From Streptomyces sp. XM83C (GTDB lineage Bacteria > Actinomycetota > Actinomycetes > Streptomycetales > Streptomycetaceae), in NCBI RefSeq assembly GCF_023072675.1, contig NZ_JALLGL010000019.1, forward strand, positions 1 to 39,631: 39,631 nucleotides of DNA, in the 5' to 3' direction. Under the pieces are notes generated by a model. It did no database searches. It was given only the letters and a program-made list of their open reading frames with translations, and had not been told where the DNA came from. Numbering within the stretch: the first letter of the stretch is position 1; every line of letters begins with the position of its first letter. Positions 8,622 through 15,281 of this stretch are shown here, in pieces. Position numbers and translations under genes: made by a program.

Positions 8622-9953
8622 TTGATATCGCAGACATCGCGGGAGCTTCCGCGGACCGACCGAAGAACCGCGTTGTGGATCGCGGCGGGCGTGGTGACCC
8701 TCGGGTTCCTTGTCGCCCTGGAGATCGCCGCCCGGCACTACGGTGTCCGCGGGCCGATCACCAACCAGGTCCGGGAGGTGATTTTTCCCCCCAAGTCCGG
8801 ACCTCTGCTGTACGCCAGCATGGCGCTGATGATGGTGGTGCTGAACCGGCGGGAGCGGTTCGTCGCCGCCGGGGCCGCGGTCGGCATCGACCTGGTCTTC
8901 GCGCTCGTGCGATGGACGTTCGACATCAAGTCGCCCCATGGGCACGCCTTCGGCAACGGCGCGCTGCTGGTGATCATCGGGTGTGCGGTGATCGCCCTGA
9001 CCCGGCGGTCCGGGCAGGACCGGGTGCTGCTGCTGAAGGGTGTGGGTCTCGGCCTGCTGCTGGTGGCCGGCCGCAAGACCGGCGACACCTGGCTGCTGAT
9101 CACCTCCAAGACCCGCCCCACGGTCCTCGACCCGTACGTGGCGGTCGCGGACAAGGCGCTGGGCGATCCGTCATGGCTGGTCGGCCGTCTCGTGCGGGCG
9201 TCCGGCACGGTGGGCGAGCACGTCCTCGACTATGTGTACATCCAGCTCGCCGTCGCCGCGGTGGTCATCGCGCTGTATCAGCTGCGGCACGTGGCCGCGG
9301 AGCGCGCCTTCCCCCGCCACCATCTGGTGCGGACCTTCCTCGCGATCGGTCTGCTCGGCCCGGGCATCTACATGATCTTCCCGACGGTCGGTCCGATCTT
9401 CGTCTACGGCGCCGACGGCGGCCACTGGGCCCTCGCGAACCTCTGGCCGGACACGGTACCTGCGCTCCAGACGCCGCACGCCGTGCCGTTCGACGAGATC
9501 ACCCCGCGCAACTGCATGCCCAGTCTGCACACCGCGTGGGCCACGACGATCTTCGTGCACTCCCGCCGGGGCCCGCGCCTGCTGCGGTTCGCCGGCACGT
9601 TCTGGCTGATCGCGACGCTCGGTGCGACGCTCGGTTTCGGCTACCACTACGGCGTGGACCTCATCGCCGGTGTGGTGTTCGCGCTGACGATCGAGGCGGG
9701 GATGCGTGCCCTGGCCCGCGGCTGGGACCGCGCGGGCATCCTGTTCGTGGCGTACGGCACCGTCGTGTTCACCGCGCTGCTGCTGTCCTACCGCTTCCTG
9801 CCGATGCAGATGGCCCGCCTGCCGTGGGTGTTCGGGCCGCTTCTGCTGCTGGCGATGGGCTCGGTGATCTACGCCTATGTGCGCACCACCCGCCAGTGGG
9901 AGCCGGTGTCCGCACCGGCTCGGCAGACGGAGGCGCAGCCCGCGCTCGCCTGA
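8622..9953 (+). CDS. PAP2-superfamily membrane protein (inositol phosphorylceramide synthase-like)
   Basis: Predicted 443 aa with many hydrophobic segments from about residue 18 to 430. The C-terminal half carries the PAP2 signature in the form seen in AUR1/IPC-synthase-like proteins: CMPSLHTAWATTIF (catalytic His) and GFGYHYGVDLIAGVVF (second His and Asp). These enzymes remove or exchange phosphate groups on lipid phosphates at the membrane. The TTG at 8622 is the first reasonable start after an in-frame stop at 8583; GTG codons at 8691/8694 are alternatives but would cut into the first membrane segment. No clear ribosome binding site supports either. A hairpin follows the stop. Confidence 0.75.
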   Translation: MISQTSRELPRTDRRTALWIAAGVVTLGFLVALEIAARHYGVRGPITNQVREVIFPPKSGPLLYASMALMMVVLNRRERFVAAGAAVGIDLVFALVRWTFDIKSPHGHAFGNGALLVIIGCAVIALTRRSGQDRVLLLKGVGLGLLLVAGRKTGDTWLLITSKTRPTVLDPYVAVADKALGDPSWLVGRLVRASGTVGEHVLDYVYIQLAVAAVVIALYQLRHVAAERAFPRHHLVRTFLAIGLLGPGIYMIFPTVGPIFVYGADGGHWALANLWPDTVPALQTPHAVPFDEITPRNCMPSLHTAWATTIFVHSRRGPRLLRFAGTFWLIATLGATLGFGYHYGVDLIAGVVFALTIEAGMRALARGWDRAGILFVAYGTVVFTALLLSYRFLPMQMARLPWVFGPLLLLAMGSVIYAYVRTTRQWEPVSAPARQTEAQPALA

Positions 9954-10398
9954 ACTCGAGGACGGCGGAAGGATTCCGGCCGCCGTCGGGGTCGCTTCGG
10001 TGCCCCGGCGGCGGCCGGAGCCGTCTCCGCCCCCGCGCACCCGCATTCCGGGTGCTGTCGCGGCGCCGGGGGCGCAGACTCCTGCCGTGGCAGGCACCGA
10101 GGAGTTCCGCGACGCCGGCATCCGCTGGGCGGGAACGGGCCTCGACGGCGCGGCGGGTGACCTCGCCGCGCGACCGGGGTCCGCCAGGACCGGATCGACG
10201 GCGGCTGCCCCAAGCCGTACATCGTCACCGAGACCGGACCGCCCGGCACCTTCGCCATGACCGCGCCCGAGACGCTCGGCGTACGGCCCGGTACGTGCGT
10301 CTGGAGCTGACGGCGCGCGGCACGGGCCGGGGCTGCTCCCCGCACGAACCGGACCGGACCTGTACGGCTGATCATCACCGCTGCCCGCAGGAGCACGC
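9954..10398. other. Gene-poor stretch with possible frameshifted coding remnants
   Basis: No intact gene is seen. After the terminator hairpin, three short protein-like stretches occur in different + frames: one from a GTG at 10087 (AGTEEFRDAGIRWAGTG), one about 10182-10308 (GGCPKPYIVTETGPPGTFAM, ending at a TGA), and one about 10290-10371 with paired cysteines (GCSPHEPDRTCTAD). The order and composition suggest a small secreted protein gene broken by frameshifts, but I do not recognise the family and GC-rich DNA readily mimics coding. Treat as uncertain. Confidence 0.22.
9961..9987. terminator. Hairpin after the PAP2 gene
   Basis: An 8-bp perfect inverted repeat, GACGGCGG/CCGCCGTC, with an 11-base loop begins 8 bases after the PAP2 stop codon. 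It is a likely factor-independent terminator of the type without a T-tract. Confidence 0.55.
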
Positions 10399-10608
10399 AT
10401 GCGATCGAGTCCACGACGGCTGCCCGCACTTCTGCCGGGAACCGCCCTGATCACCGCCGGCCTCGGGGTCGGCACCGTCGCCGGAGCCGCGGGCGCCGCC
10501 ACCGGCCGGGGCGACGCGGGGCAGGCAGCGCACACCGGTCCCACCGTCACCGTGTCCGTCGTACCCTCCGGTGACGACCCCGACGGGGACGACCGCATCC
10601 CGGCCTGA
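10399..10608 (+). CDS. Small putative exported protein
   Basis: Predicted 69 aa. The N terminus has positive charge (MRSSPRR) followed by a hydrophobic, Ala/Gly-rich stretch and AGAAG, which looks like a signal peptide. The remaining ~35 residues are polar and acidic (SGDDPDGDD). A GCAGGAG sequence lies ~9 bases upstream of the ATG. No family is recognised. Another + frame directly after its stop encodes a polar run (QETPARGYDQPRPEAGAM) up to a TGA near 10714, so this could be the intact start of a longer gene shortened by a frameshift. Confidence 0.35.
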   Translation: MRSSPRRLPALLPGTALITAGLGVGTVAGAAGAATGRGDAGQAAHTGPTVTVSVVPSGDDPDGDDRIPA

Positions 10609-10723
10609 CCCGGTCACCGGTGTGACGCCGTCCCAGGAGACGCCGGCGCGCGGCTACGACCAGCCGCGTCCCGAGGCGGGCGCGATGCTCGAGAAGAACC
10701 ACCGGCTGCCCTGAGACGAGGAC

Positions 10724-10753
10724 GGCGCGGCGGTCCCGTGGGGCCGCCGCGCC
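10724..10753 (-). terminator. Terminator hairpin of the xylan operon
   Basis: A perfect 10-bp inverted repeat, GGCGCGGCGG/CCGCCGCGCC, with a 10-base loop lies about 33 bases beyond the axeA stop on the minus strand. It would also stop rightward transcription from the small gene region. Confidence 0.65.
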
Positions 10754-10785
10754 GCTGCGCACTGTTCCGTGTGCCGGCGGTCCGC

Positions 10786-11047
10786 TCAGCTCGCGCTGCA
10801 GGAGACCGTCGGCCAGGTCCAGTTGCCGTTGTGCTGGATGGTCACACCCCAGTTGTTGCCGTTGCCGTTCGGCCTGGCCACCAGCACCTGACTGCTCGGG
10901 TAGCTCGCGGTCACGTTCCAGGTCGCCAGCACCCTCGCCGGCGACGGCACGTTCATCGTCACCGTCCAGTTGTTCGAGCCGGACACCGAGACGTTCAGGT
11001 TGTACCGGTCGCCCCACTGCTGGCCCGCCGACAGCGTCGCGGTGCAG
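10786..11047. repeat. CBM2 direct repeat, copy 1 (axeA)
   Basis: This 262-bp block encoding the axeA binding module is nearly identical to 11830-12091 in xlnB. By eye I count about 8 differing bases, clustered at four places. The flanking linkers and catalytic domains are unrelated. Confidence 0.9.
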
Positions 11048-11805
11048 CTCGTGCCGCCACCGCCGCCGCCACCGCCACCGCCGCCGTCGCTGCTGCCGTC
11101 GGGGGCGACGGCCCGGCCGGTCTGCGGGGAGATCATGCCGGCGCACAGGTTGCGGGAGGCCAGCACCTGCGCGATCCGCGGGATCGCGGCGAGGGTGTTG
11201 GCCGGCCAGTCGTGCATCAGGATGATCTGGCCGTCGTTGAGCCGGCCGACCGCCTGGACGATCGCATCGACGCTCGCGTTGTTCCAGTCCTGCGAGTCGA
11301 CGTCCCAGATGATCTCGGTGAGGCCGTACTTGGCCTCGACCGCCTTCAGCGTCGAGTTGGTCTCCCCGTACGGCGGACGGAACAGCTTGGGCGTGCCGCC
11401 GCCCGCCGACGCGATCGCCTGCTGGGTGCGGGAGATCTCCGAGTCGATCTGGGCCTGGCTCATCTGGGTCAGATGCGGGTGGGTGTAGCTGTGGTTGCCG
11501 ACCCACATGCCCGCGTCGACCTGCGCCTTCACCAGGGACGGGTTGCTCGCGGCGTACTGTCCCTCGTTGAACATGGTGGCGCGCAGGCCGTTCTGCTTCA
11601 GCGCGTTGAGCAGAGCGCCGGTGTTGCCGGACGGGCCGTCGTCGAAGGTGAGTCCGACGTACCCGTTGCAGGTCGCAGCCTGCGCGGGTGCGGCCGTGCC
11701 GACGGTCAGGGTGCCTGCGGTTGCTGCTGCGGTCATCGCGAGGACGGCCAGTTTCGTGACCAGGGAGCGCAGGGTGCGCGCTCCGCTTCTCTTGCGGATT
11801 CTCAT
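10786..11805 (-). CDS. axeA: Secreted acetylxylan esterase: CE4 deacetylase with C-terminal CBM2
   Basis: Predicted 339 aa. The signal peptide (1-43) has a basic start, a hydrophobic core and an AQA cleavage site. The CE4 (NodB) catalytic domain spans ~46-225 with [10 protein letters not shown] (D55/D56 as base and metal ligand), HSYTHPHL (metal His 105 and 109), RPPYGETN and ILMHDW. A poly-Gly linker (~241-251) leads to a family 2 cellulose/xylan-binding module ending in SCSAS. This arrangement matches AxeA of Streptomyces lividans, which removes acetyl groups from xylan. A GAAGGAG sequence precedes the ATG at 11805. It lies 24 bases downstream of the xylanase gene and is almost certainly co-transcribed with it, so debranching and chain cutting are made together. 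Confidence 0.9.
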   Translation of the reverse strand: MRIRKRSGARTLRSLVTKLAVLAMTAAATAGTLTVGTAAPAQAATCNGYVGLTFDDGPSGNTGALLNALKQNGLRATMFNEGQYAASNPSLVKAQVDAGMWVGNHSYTHPHLTQMSQAQIDSEISRTQQAIASAGGGTPKLFRPPYGETNSTLKAVEAKYGLTEIIWDVDSQDWNNASVDAIVQAVGRLNDGQIILMHDWPANTLAAIPRIAQVLASRNLCAGMISPQTGRAVAPDGSSDGGGGGGGGGGGTSCTATLSAGQQWGDRYNLNVSVSGSNNWTVTMNVPSPARVLATWNVTASYPSSQVLVARPNGNGNNWGVTIQHNGNWTWPTVSCSAS

Positions 11806-11829
11806 CGGGTCTCCTTCAGCGCTTCCGGG

Positions 11830-12091
11830 TCAGCTCGCGCTGCAGGAGACCGACGGCCAGGTCCAGTTGCCGTTGTGCTGGATGGTCACACCCCAGTTGT
11901 TGCCGTTGCCGTTCGGCCTGGCCACCAGCACCTGACTGCTCGGGTAGCTCGCGCTGACGTTCCAGGTCGCGAGCACCTTCGCCGGCGACGGCACGTTCAT
12001 CGTCACCGTCCAGTTGCTGGAACCGGACACCGAGACGTTCAGGTTGTACCGGTCGCCCCACTGCTGGCCCGCCGACAGCGTCGCGGTGCAG
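11830..12091. repeat. CBM2 direct repeat, copy 2 (xlnB)
   Basis: Second copy of the 262-bp CBM2-coding block, in the same orientation and offset by 1044 bases from copy 1. The match stops at the linker. Confidence 0.9.
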
Positions 12092-12897
12092 CCACCGCCG
12101 CCGCCACCCGTGCCGCCACCCGTGCCGCCACCCGTGCCGCCGCCGGTGCCGCCACCGGTGCCGCCACCGCCGGAACCCGCGTCGCCGACGGTGATGTTGG
12201 AGTTGCCGCTGCTCTGGTAGCCCTCGGTCGCCATGATCATGTAGTAGTTGAAGCTGCCGAGGCGCATGCCCGCGCGGGACCAGGCGTCGAAGTGGTTGCC
12301 GGTGGTGATGGTGCCGCCGGTCCGCTTGGACTGCCGGACGCTCCAGTACTGGTCGAAGGTCTTGGTGCCCTCGACGGACGGGGCGTTGTAGCGGGTCGTC
12401 TTGTAGATGTCGTAGGTGCCGCCGTCACTGGTGACGGTGCCCATGAAGGTGCCCGTGGGGCGGTAGGTGCCCCAGTTGTCGACGATGTAGTACTCGACGA
12501 GCGGGTTGGAGGTCCATCCGTACAGCGCCAGGTAGGCGTTGCCGGAGGGGTTGAAGGAGCCGGAGTAGCTCACGGTGCGGCGTCCGCCGTTGGCCCAGCC
12601 CTTGCCGGCGACGAAGTTGCCGGTGTTGTACCAGGACGTGCTGTAGTTGCCGCCGGAGCCCAGGTTCATGGAGACGGTGCCCTGGGAGTCGGTCCAGAAC
12701 GAGTAGTAGTAGCCGTTGTTCGTGCCGGTCTGGTTGGTCGTGACGGTCGTGTCGGCCTGCGCGGTGCCCGGCAGGGTCAGGGCGGCGATGCCGACCAGGA
12801 GCAGCGTGCAGGCGCTGCTGATGAGCATGCGGAACTGGCTGAGCCATGCGAAGCGGACGCGCCTCGGGCGCGTCGGGGGTGCGGGTGCGTCATGCAT
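11830..12897 (-). CDS. xlnB: Secreted GH11 endo-1,4-beta-xylanase with C-terminal CBM2
   Basis: Predicted 355 aa. A long signal peptide (1-48) with PRRVRFAWL before the hydrophobic core ends at GTAQA. The GH11 beta-jelly-roll domain spans ~50-238, with nucleophile E135 in [13 protein letters not shown] and acid/base E225 in [12 protein letters not shown] Gly/Thr linker of GGGT repeats (~240-269) joins a CBM2 module (270-355). The protein cuts internal beta-1,4 bonds of xylan outside the cell. The ATG at 12897 has GGAGGAG just upstream. The arrangement matches xlnB-axeA of S. lividans. The paired Arg near the start leaves Tat export possible, but the usual twin-Arg consensus is not complete, so Sec is as likely. 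Confidence 0.92.
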   Translation of the reverse strand: MHDAPAPPTRPRRVRFAWLSQFRMLISSACTLLLVGIAALTLPGTAQADTTVTTNQTGTNNGYYYSFWTDSQGTVSMNLGSGGNYSTSWYNTGNFVAGKGWANGGRRTVSYSGSFNPSGNAYLALYGWTSNPLVEYYIVDNWGTYRPTGTFMGTVTSDGGTYDIYKTTRYNAPSVEGTKTFDQYWSVRQSKRTGGTITTGNHFDAWSRAGMRLGSFNYYMIMATEGYQSSGNSNITVGDAGSGGGGTGGGTGGGTGGGTGGGTGGGGGGCTATLSAGQQWGDRYNLNVSVSGSSNWTVTMNVPSPAKVLATWNVSASYPSSQVLVARPNGNGNNWGVTIQHNGNWTWPSVSCSAS

Positions 12898-12950
12898 GGA
12901 CGGGTTCTCCTCCTCATCGTCCTTGAGGTGGACGGGGTGTGTGGTGGGTC

Positions 12951-12979
12951 AGTTTTGGCTTGCCCCTGTCAACTGTCAA
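12951..12979 (-). promoter_or_regulatory. Candidate xlnB promoter
   Basis: On the minus strand TTGACA (12979-12974) is followed after 17 bases by AAAACT (12956-12951). A second, overlapping TTGACA starts at 12972. The -35 box is an exact consensus match; the -10 box is weak. It would give a leader of about 45 bases before the xlnB ATG. Confidence 0.4.
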
Positions 12980-12982
12980 TAC

Positions 12983-13002
12983 TTTCGACGTGAATTACGA
13001 AA
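12983..13002. promoter_or_regulatory. Inverted-repeat operator candidate abutting the xlnB -35 box
   Basis: TTTCG and CGAAA are separated by 10 bases immediately upstream of the TTGACA box. Repressors of Streptomyces xylanase genes are known to use GAAA/TTTC-type palindromes, so this is a plausible xylan-responsive operator. Confidence 0.4.
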
Positions 13003-13129
13003 CGCCAATCGCCGGGAGAGGAGCGGCAGTTGGACCATTTACGCAGTTCATCGGAGGTTGACTGTCGTTGTCACGGCCGAGGTTCGGCGCCGATCTCCGA
13101 ATGCAGATCCTTTTTGAATGCGTAACACT

Positions 13130-13152
13130 CGAATCTTTCGGCGAATCTTTCG
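13130..13152. promoter_or_regulatory. Tandem CGAATCTTTCG operator candidates
   Basis: Two identical 11-base copies of CGAATCTTTCG lie at 13130-13140 and 13142-13152, a 12-base period. Each is itself a near palindrome (CGAA-N3-TTCG). They resemble the half-sites at 12983-13002 and lie about 235 bases upstream of the xlnB start. Confidence 0.45.
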
Positions 13153-13292
13153 AAGCCGGGGCGGCAGAGCCGATGACGCATCGTGCGGCCCAGCGGCCCG
13201 GACCGGGCAGACGGGCCGCCACCGGGTCCAGCGGATCACCGGGACCGCCTTGTGCACCGGGCCGATGACGCCGCAACAGCTCAGGAAACACC

Positions 13293-13324
13293 GCGGCCCG
13301 GCACCCTCGAGGGCGTCGGGCCCG
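13293..13324 (-). terminator. Possible hairpin after the TylF-like gene
   Basis: An imperfect GC-rich inverted repeat (GCGGCCCG with CGGGCCCGC) surrounds a CCCTCGAGGG palindrome, 19 bases beyond the stop of the methyltransferase gene. Confidence 0.3.
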
Positions 13325-13342
13325 CGTCGGTGCGGCGTGCCG

Positions 13343-14194
13343 TCAGGCGTCGTGGTCCCAGGTCGCGGGCGGTTTCACGGCAACCCGGCCCTCGTCCATG
13401 CGGAGCAGCAGCAGCGGTACGCCCGACTCCTCCAGCCACTCGTCGACGGCACGCTTGGCGCCCTCCCACCAGCCGTAGTCGTCGAGCAGCAGGACACCGC
13501 CGGGCACCGGCCGCGGCCACAGGTGCCTCAGCTCGTGCCGGGTCGACTCGTACCAGTCGGTGTCGAGACGCAGGATGCTGATTCGGTCCGGGACGTTCCC
13601 CGGGACGGTGTCCTCGACCTTGCCTCGGTGGTAGTGGATCCGGTCGGCGGGACAGTCGGTCTGCCGCATCGTCTCCTGGACGTCCTCCAGCGAGGCGTAC
13701 GCCCGGACGCCCGCGCTGCGGGGGCTGGCGGCGGGCATCTCGGCGGCGCTGCGGCCGTCGTGCCGGCGGTCCTGCTCGCTGGGCTCGCTCATCCCTACGA
13801 ACGTGTCGTAAAGGTGCAGCTCGCGGCTGATGTCGCCGACCTCGGTGAGAGTTCTGGCCGCCGCGAGCATGCTGCCGCCGCGCCATACGCCGCACTCGAC
13901 GATGGCACCGGGAATTCGGTGGCGGACGACATGACGCACCGAGTGGATCAGTGCGTTGAGCTTCTCGGGCGAGGTCATCGTGTACGGCTCGACCGCGCGG
14001 ACGGTGGCCTTGACCGCGTCGTCGTAGTCGTGCGGGAACTCCCGCTGGGGCTTCGGCTCGGCGGCAGGCGGGGCAGTCGCGGGCCGGACGGAAGCGCTCG
14101 CCGGCCGACCGCCGGTTCCGGGCGTCTTCACGCGGCGCAGCTCGTAGCCAGTGACAGATCGCAACACATGATTGACTGCCCGACGCATCGTCAT
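13343..14194 (-). CDS. TylF/MycF-family SAM-dependent O-methyltransferase
   Basis: Predicted 283 aa from the ATG at 14194. Motifs of the TylF family are present: IVECGVWRGGSM (~98-109, SAM-binding loop), LHLYDTFVGMSEP (~127-139), ISILRLDTDWYESTRHEL (~206-223, metal-binding Asp region) and GGVLLLDDYGWWEGAKRA (~232-249). Known members methylate sugar hydroxyls on macrolides such as tylosin. No macrolide or sugar genes lie nearby, so the substrate is unknown; stand-alone TylF-like genes occur in many actinobacteria. The N-terminal ~60 residues are variable and Ala/Pro-rich. The ribosome binding site is weak, and a GTG at 14257 would add 21 non-conserved residues. Confidence 0.78.
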   Translation of the reverse strand: MTMRRAVNHVLRSVTGYELRRVKTPGTGGRPASASVRPATAPPAAEPKPQREFPHDYDDAVKATVRAVEPYTMTSPEKLNALIHSVRHVVRHRIPGAIVECGVWRGGSMLAAARTLTEVGDISRELHLYDTFVGMSEPSEQDRRHDGRSAAEMPAASPRSAGVRAYASLEDVQETMRQTDCPADRIHYHRGKVEDTVPGNVPDRISILRLDTDWYESTRHELRHLWPRPVPGGVLLLDDYGWWEGAKRAVDEWLEESGVPLLLLRMDEGRVAVKPPATWDHDA

Positions 14195-14251
14195 GGCCGG
14201 CGACCACAACTGAACCGAGTCAGCCCGATGTCTTGTGTGCGCGCTCGCCGC

Positions 14252-14269
14252 GATCACCCTTTGGTGATC
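14252..14269. promoter_or_regulatory. Perfect 7-bp inverted repeat between transporter and methyltransferase
   Basis: GATCACC and GGTGATC flank a 4-base CTTT loop, between the stop of the upstream DMT gene and the start of the TylF-like gene (both leftward). It may be a weak terminator for the transporter or an operator for the methyltransferase; there is no T-run. Confidence 0.35.
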
Positions 14270-14272
14270 TGT

Positions 14273-15130
14273 TCAGTGCACGACATCGCCCAGCTGGGGC
14301 ACCACGCGGACCAGCCGGAACACCCCCCAGACGATCAACAGCGCACCCGCTGCCGCGGGCAGCAGCCACCACCCGGTGCGCACCTGTTCGTCGAAAAGGG
14401 TGACGCCCAGGAGGAGGCTCACCGAGGCGTCACCGACGGTCAGCGCGGGCTGCGAGGCGACGAGCGGACCGGTCTGCAGCGCGTTCTCCAGCAGCAGGAG
14501 CGCCGCGACGCCGGTGAGCGCGAAACCGTAGGTCTGCCAGCTGGTGAAGAACGCCGGCAGTCCGTCGTCGGCGAGCCGGCCCGTCGCCGACTTCATCAGC
14601 GCCGCGGTCAGCGCGTTGCCGGTGGCGGCGCCCGCGGCCAGCACCGCGGCCCGCACCAGGGGTGAGGACGAGACACGCGCGACGGCGACGGCCGCGGCCA
14701 TCACACCGAGGGTGACCGCCAGCACCGGCACCCACTCCTCCGTGGCCGCCTGCCGTCTCGTCCCGGACGGTGCCGCCGCGCCCAGCAGCAGCGCGAGCCC
14801 CGCCACGACACCGGCGACGGCCTGCCACGCGGCCGGAGGCAGCCGCCGGTGCAGCAACGGAACGGCGATCAGCAGGGCGAACGGCAGCTCGAGGACGAAC
14901 ACCGGCTGCACGAGCGCCATGGGCCCGTTGACCAGGGCCAGTGCCTGGAAGACCGCGGCGCCGGTGACGCCCGCGATGCCCGCGAACCAGGCGGGCCGTC
15001 GAACGAGGGCACGCAGCAGCGCCAGGCCGCCGCCTCGCTCCACGCCGGCGGCGGCCCTGCGCTGGAAGGCCGTACCGGCGGCGTTGCTGGCGGCGCCCAG
15101 GACGGCGAAGAACACGGCGAGCACGATCAT
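14273..15130 (-). CDS. DMT-superfamily (EamA/NIPA-like) membrane transporter
   Basis: Predicted 285 aa with about nine to ten hydrophobic segments starting at residue 1 (MIVLAVFFAVLGAASNAAGT). The early NAAGTAFQRRAA and PMALVQPVFVLELPFALLIA, and the repeated pattern in the second half (GPLVASQPALTVGDASVSLLLGV), fit the drug/metabolite transporter fold with two inverted halves. The substrate is unknown. The ATG at 15130 is followed directly by a membrane segment, as usual for the family. The gene lies 78 bases upstream of the methyltransferase in the same direction and could share a transcript with it. Confidence 0.75.
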   Translation of the reverse strand: MIVLAVFFAVLGAASNAAGTAFQRRAAAGVERGGGLALLRALVRRPAWFAGIAGVTGAAVFQALALVNGPMALVQPVFVLELPFALLIAVPLLHRRLPPAAWQAVAGVVAGLALLLGAAAPSGTRRQAATEEWVPVLAVTLGVMAAAVAVARVSSSPLVRAAVLAAGAATGNALTAALMKSATGRLADDGLPAFFTSWQTYGFALTGVAALLLLENALQTGPLVASQPALTVGDASVSLLLGVTLFDEQVRTGWWLLPAAAGALLIVWGVFRLVRVVPQLGDVVH

Positions 15131-15229
15131 GGGTCCACCATGCCCGGCATGCCCCGCGTCGCCCGCCCGCTACGCCGGACCGGCCCCGGCCCCCACCCGG
15201 CCAGGTGCCGGGCCGGGTGGCGTGAGCGA

Positions 15230-15267
15230 GGGAGCCTCCGCGCCCGGCAGTGCCGGCGGAGGCTCCC
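15230..15267 (-). terminator. Strong terminator hairpin of the MoxR/vWA operon
   Basis: A perfect 11-bp stem, GGGAGCCTCCG/CGGAGGCTCCC, encloses a second short stem (CCGGC/GCCGG). It lies 15 bases beyond the stop of the DUF5682-like gene, the last gene of the leftward operon. Confidence 0.7.
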
Positions 15268-15281
15268 GGTGCGCGCCCCGG

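Larger units (their letters stand above)
12898..13342. other. Regulatory region upstream of xlnB
   Basis: These 445 bases hold no gene that I can support. They contain the xlnB ribosome binding site, a candidate promoter, two sets of TTTCG/CGAAA-type operators (listed separately) and, near 13293-13324, an imperfect GC-rich hairpin that may end the tylF-like transcript. The part 12955-13155 is clearly AT-richer than its surroundings. Confidence 0.5.

Noticed and set aside
12096..12180. Short tandem repeats that might suggest a CRISPR or microsatellite array
   Set aside because: They encode the GGGT linker of XlnB in frame, and there are no unique spacers.
10738..12993. 751-codon + strand frame opposite xlnB-axeA
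   Set aside because: It is repeated twice only because the CBM2 DNA is repeated. The minus strand encodes well-known secreted enzymes.
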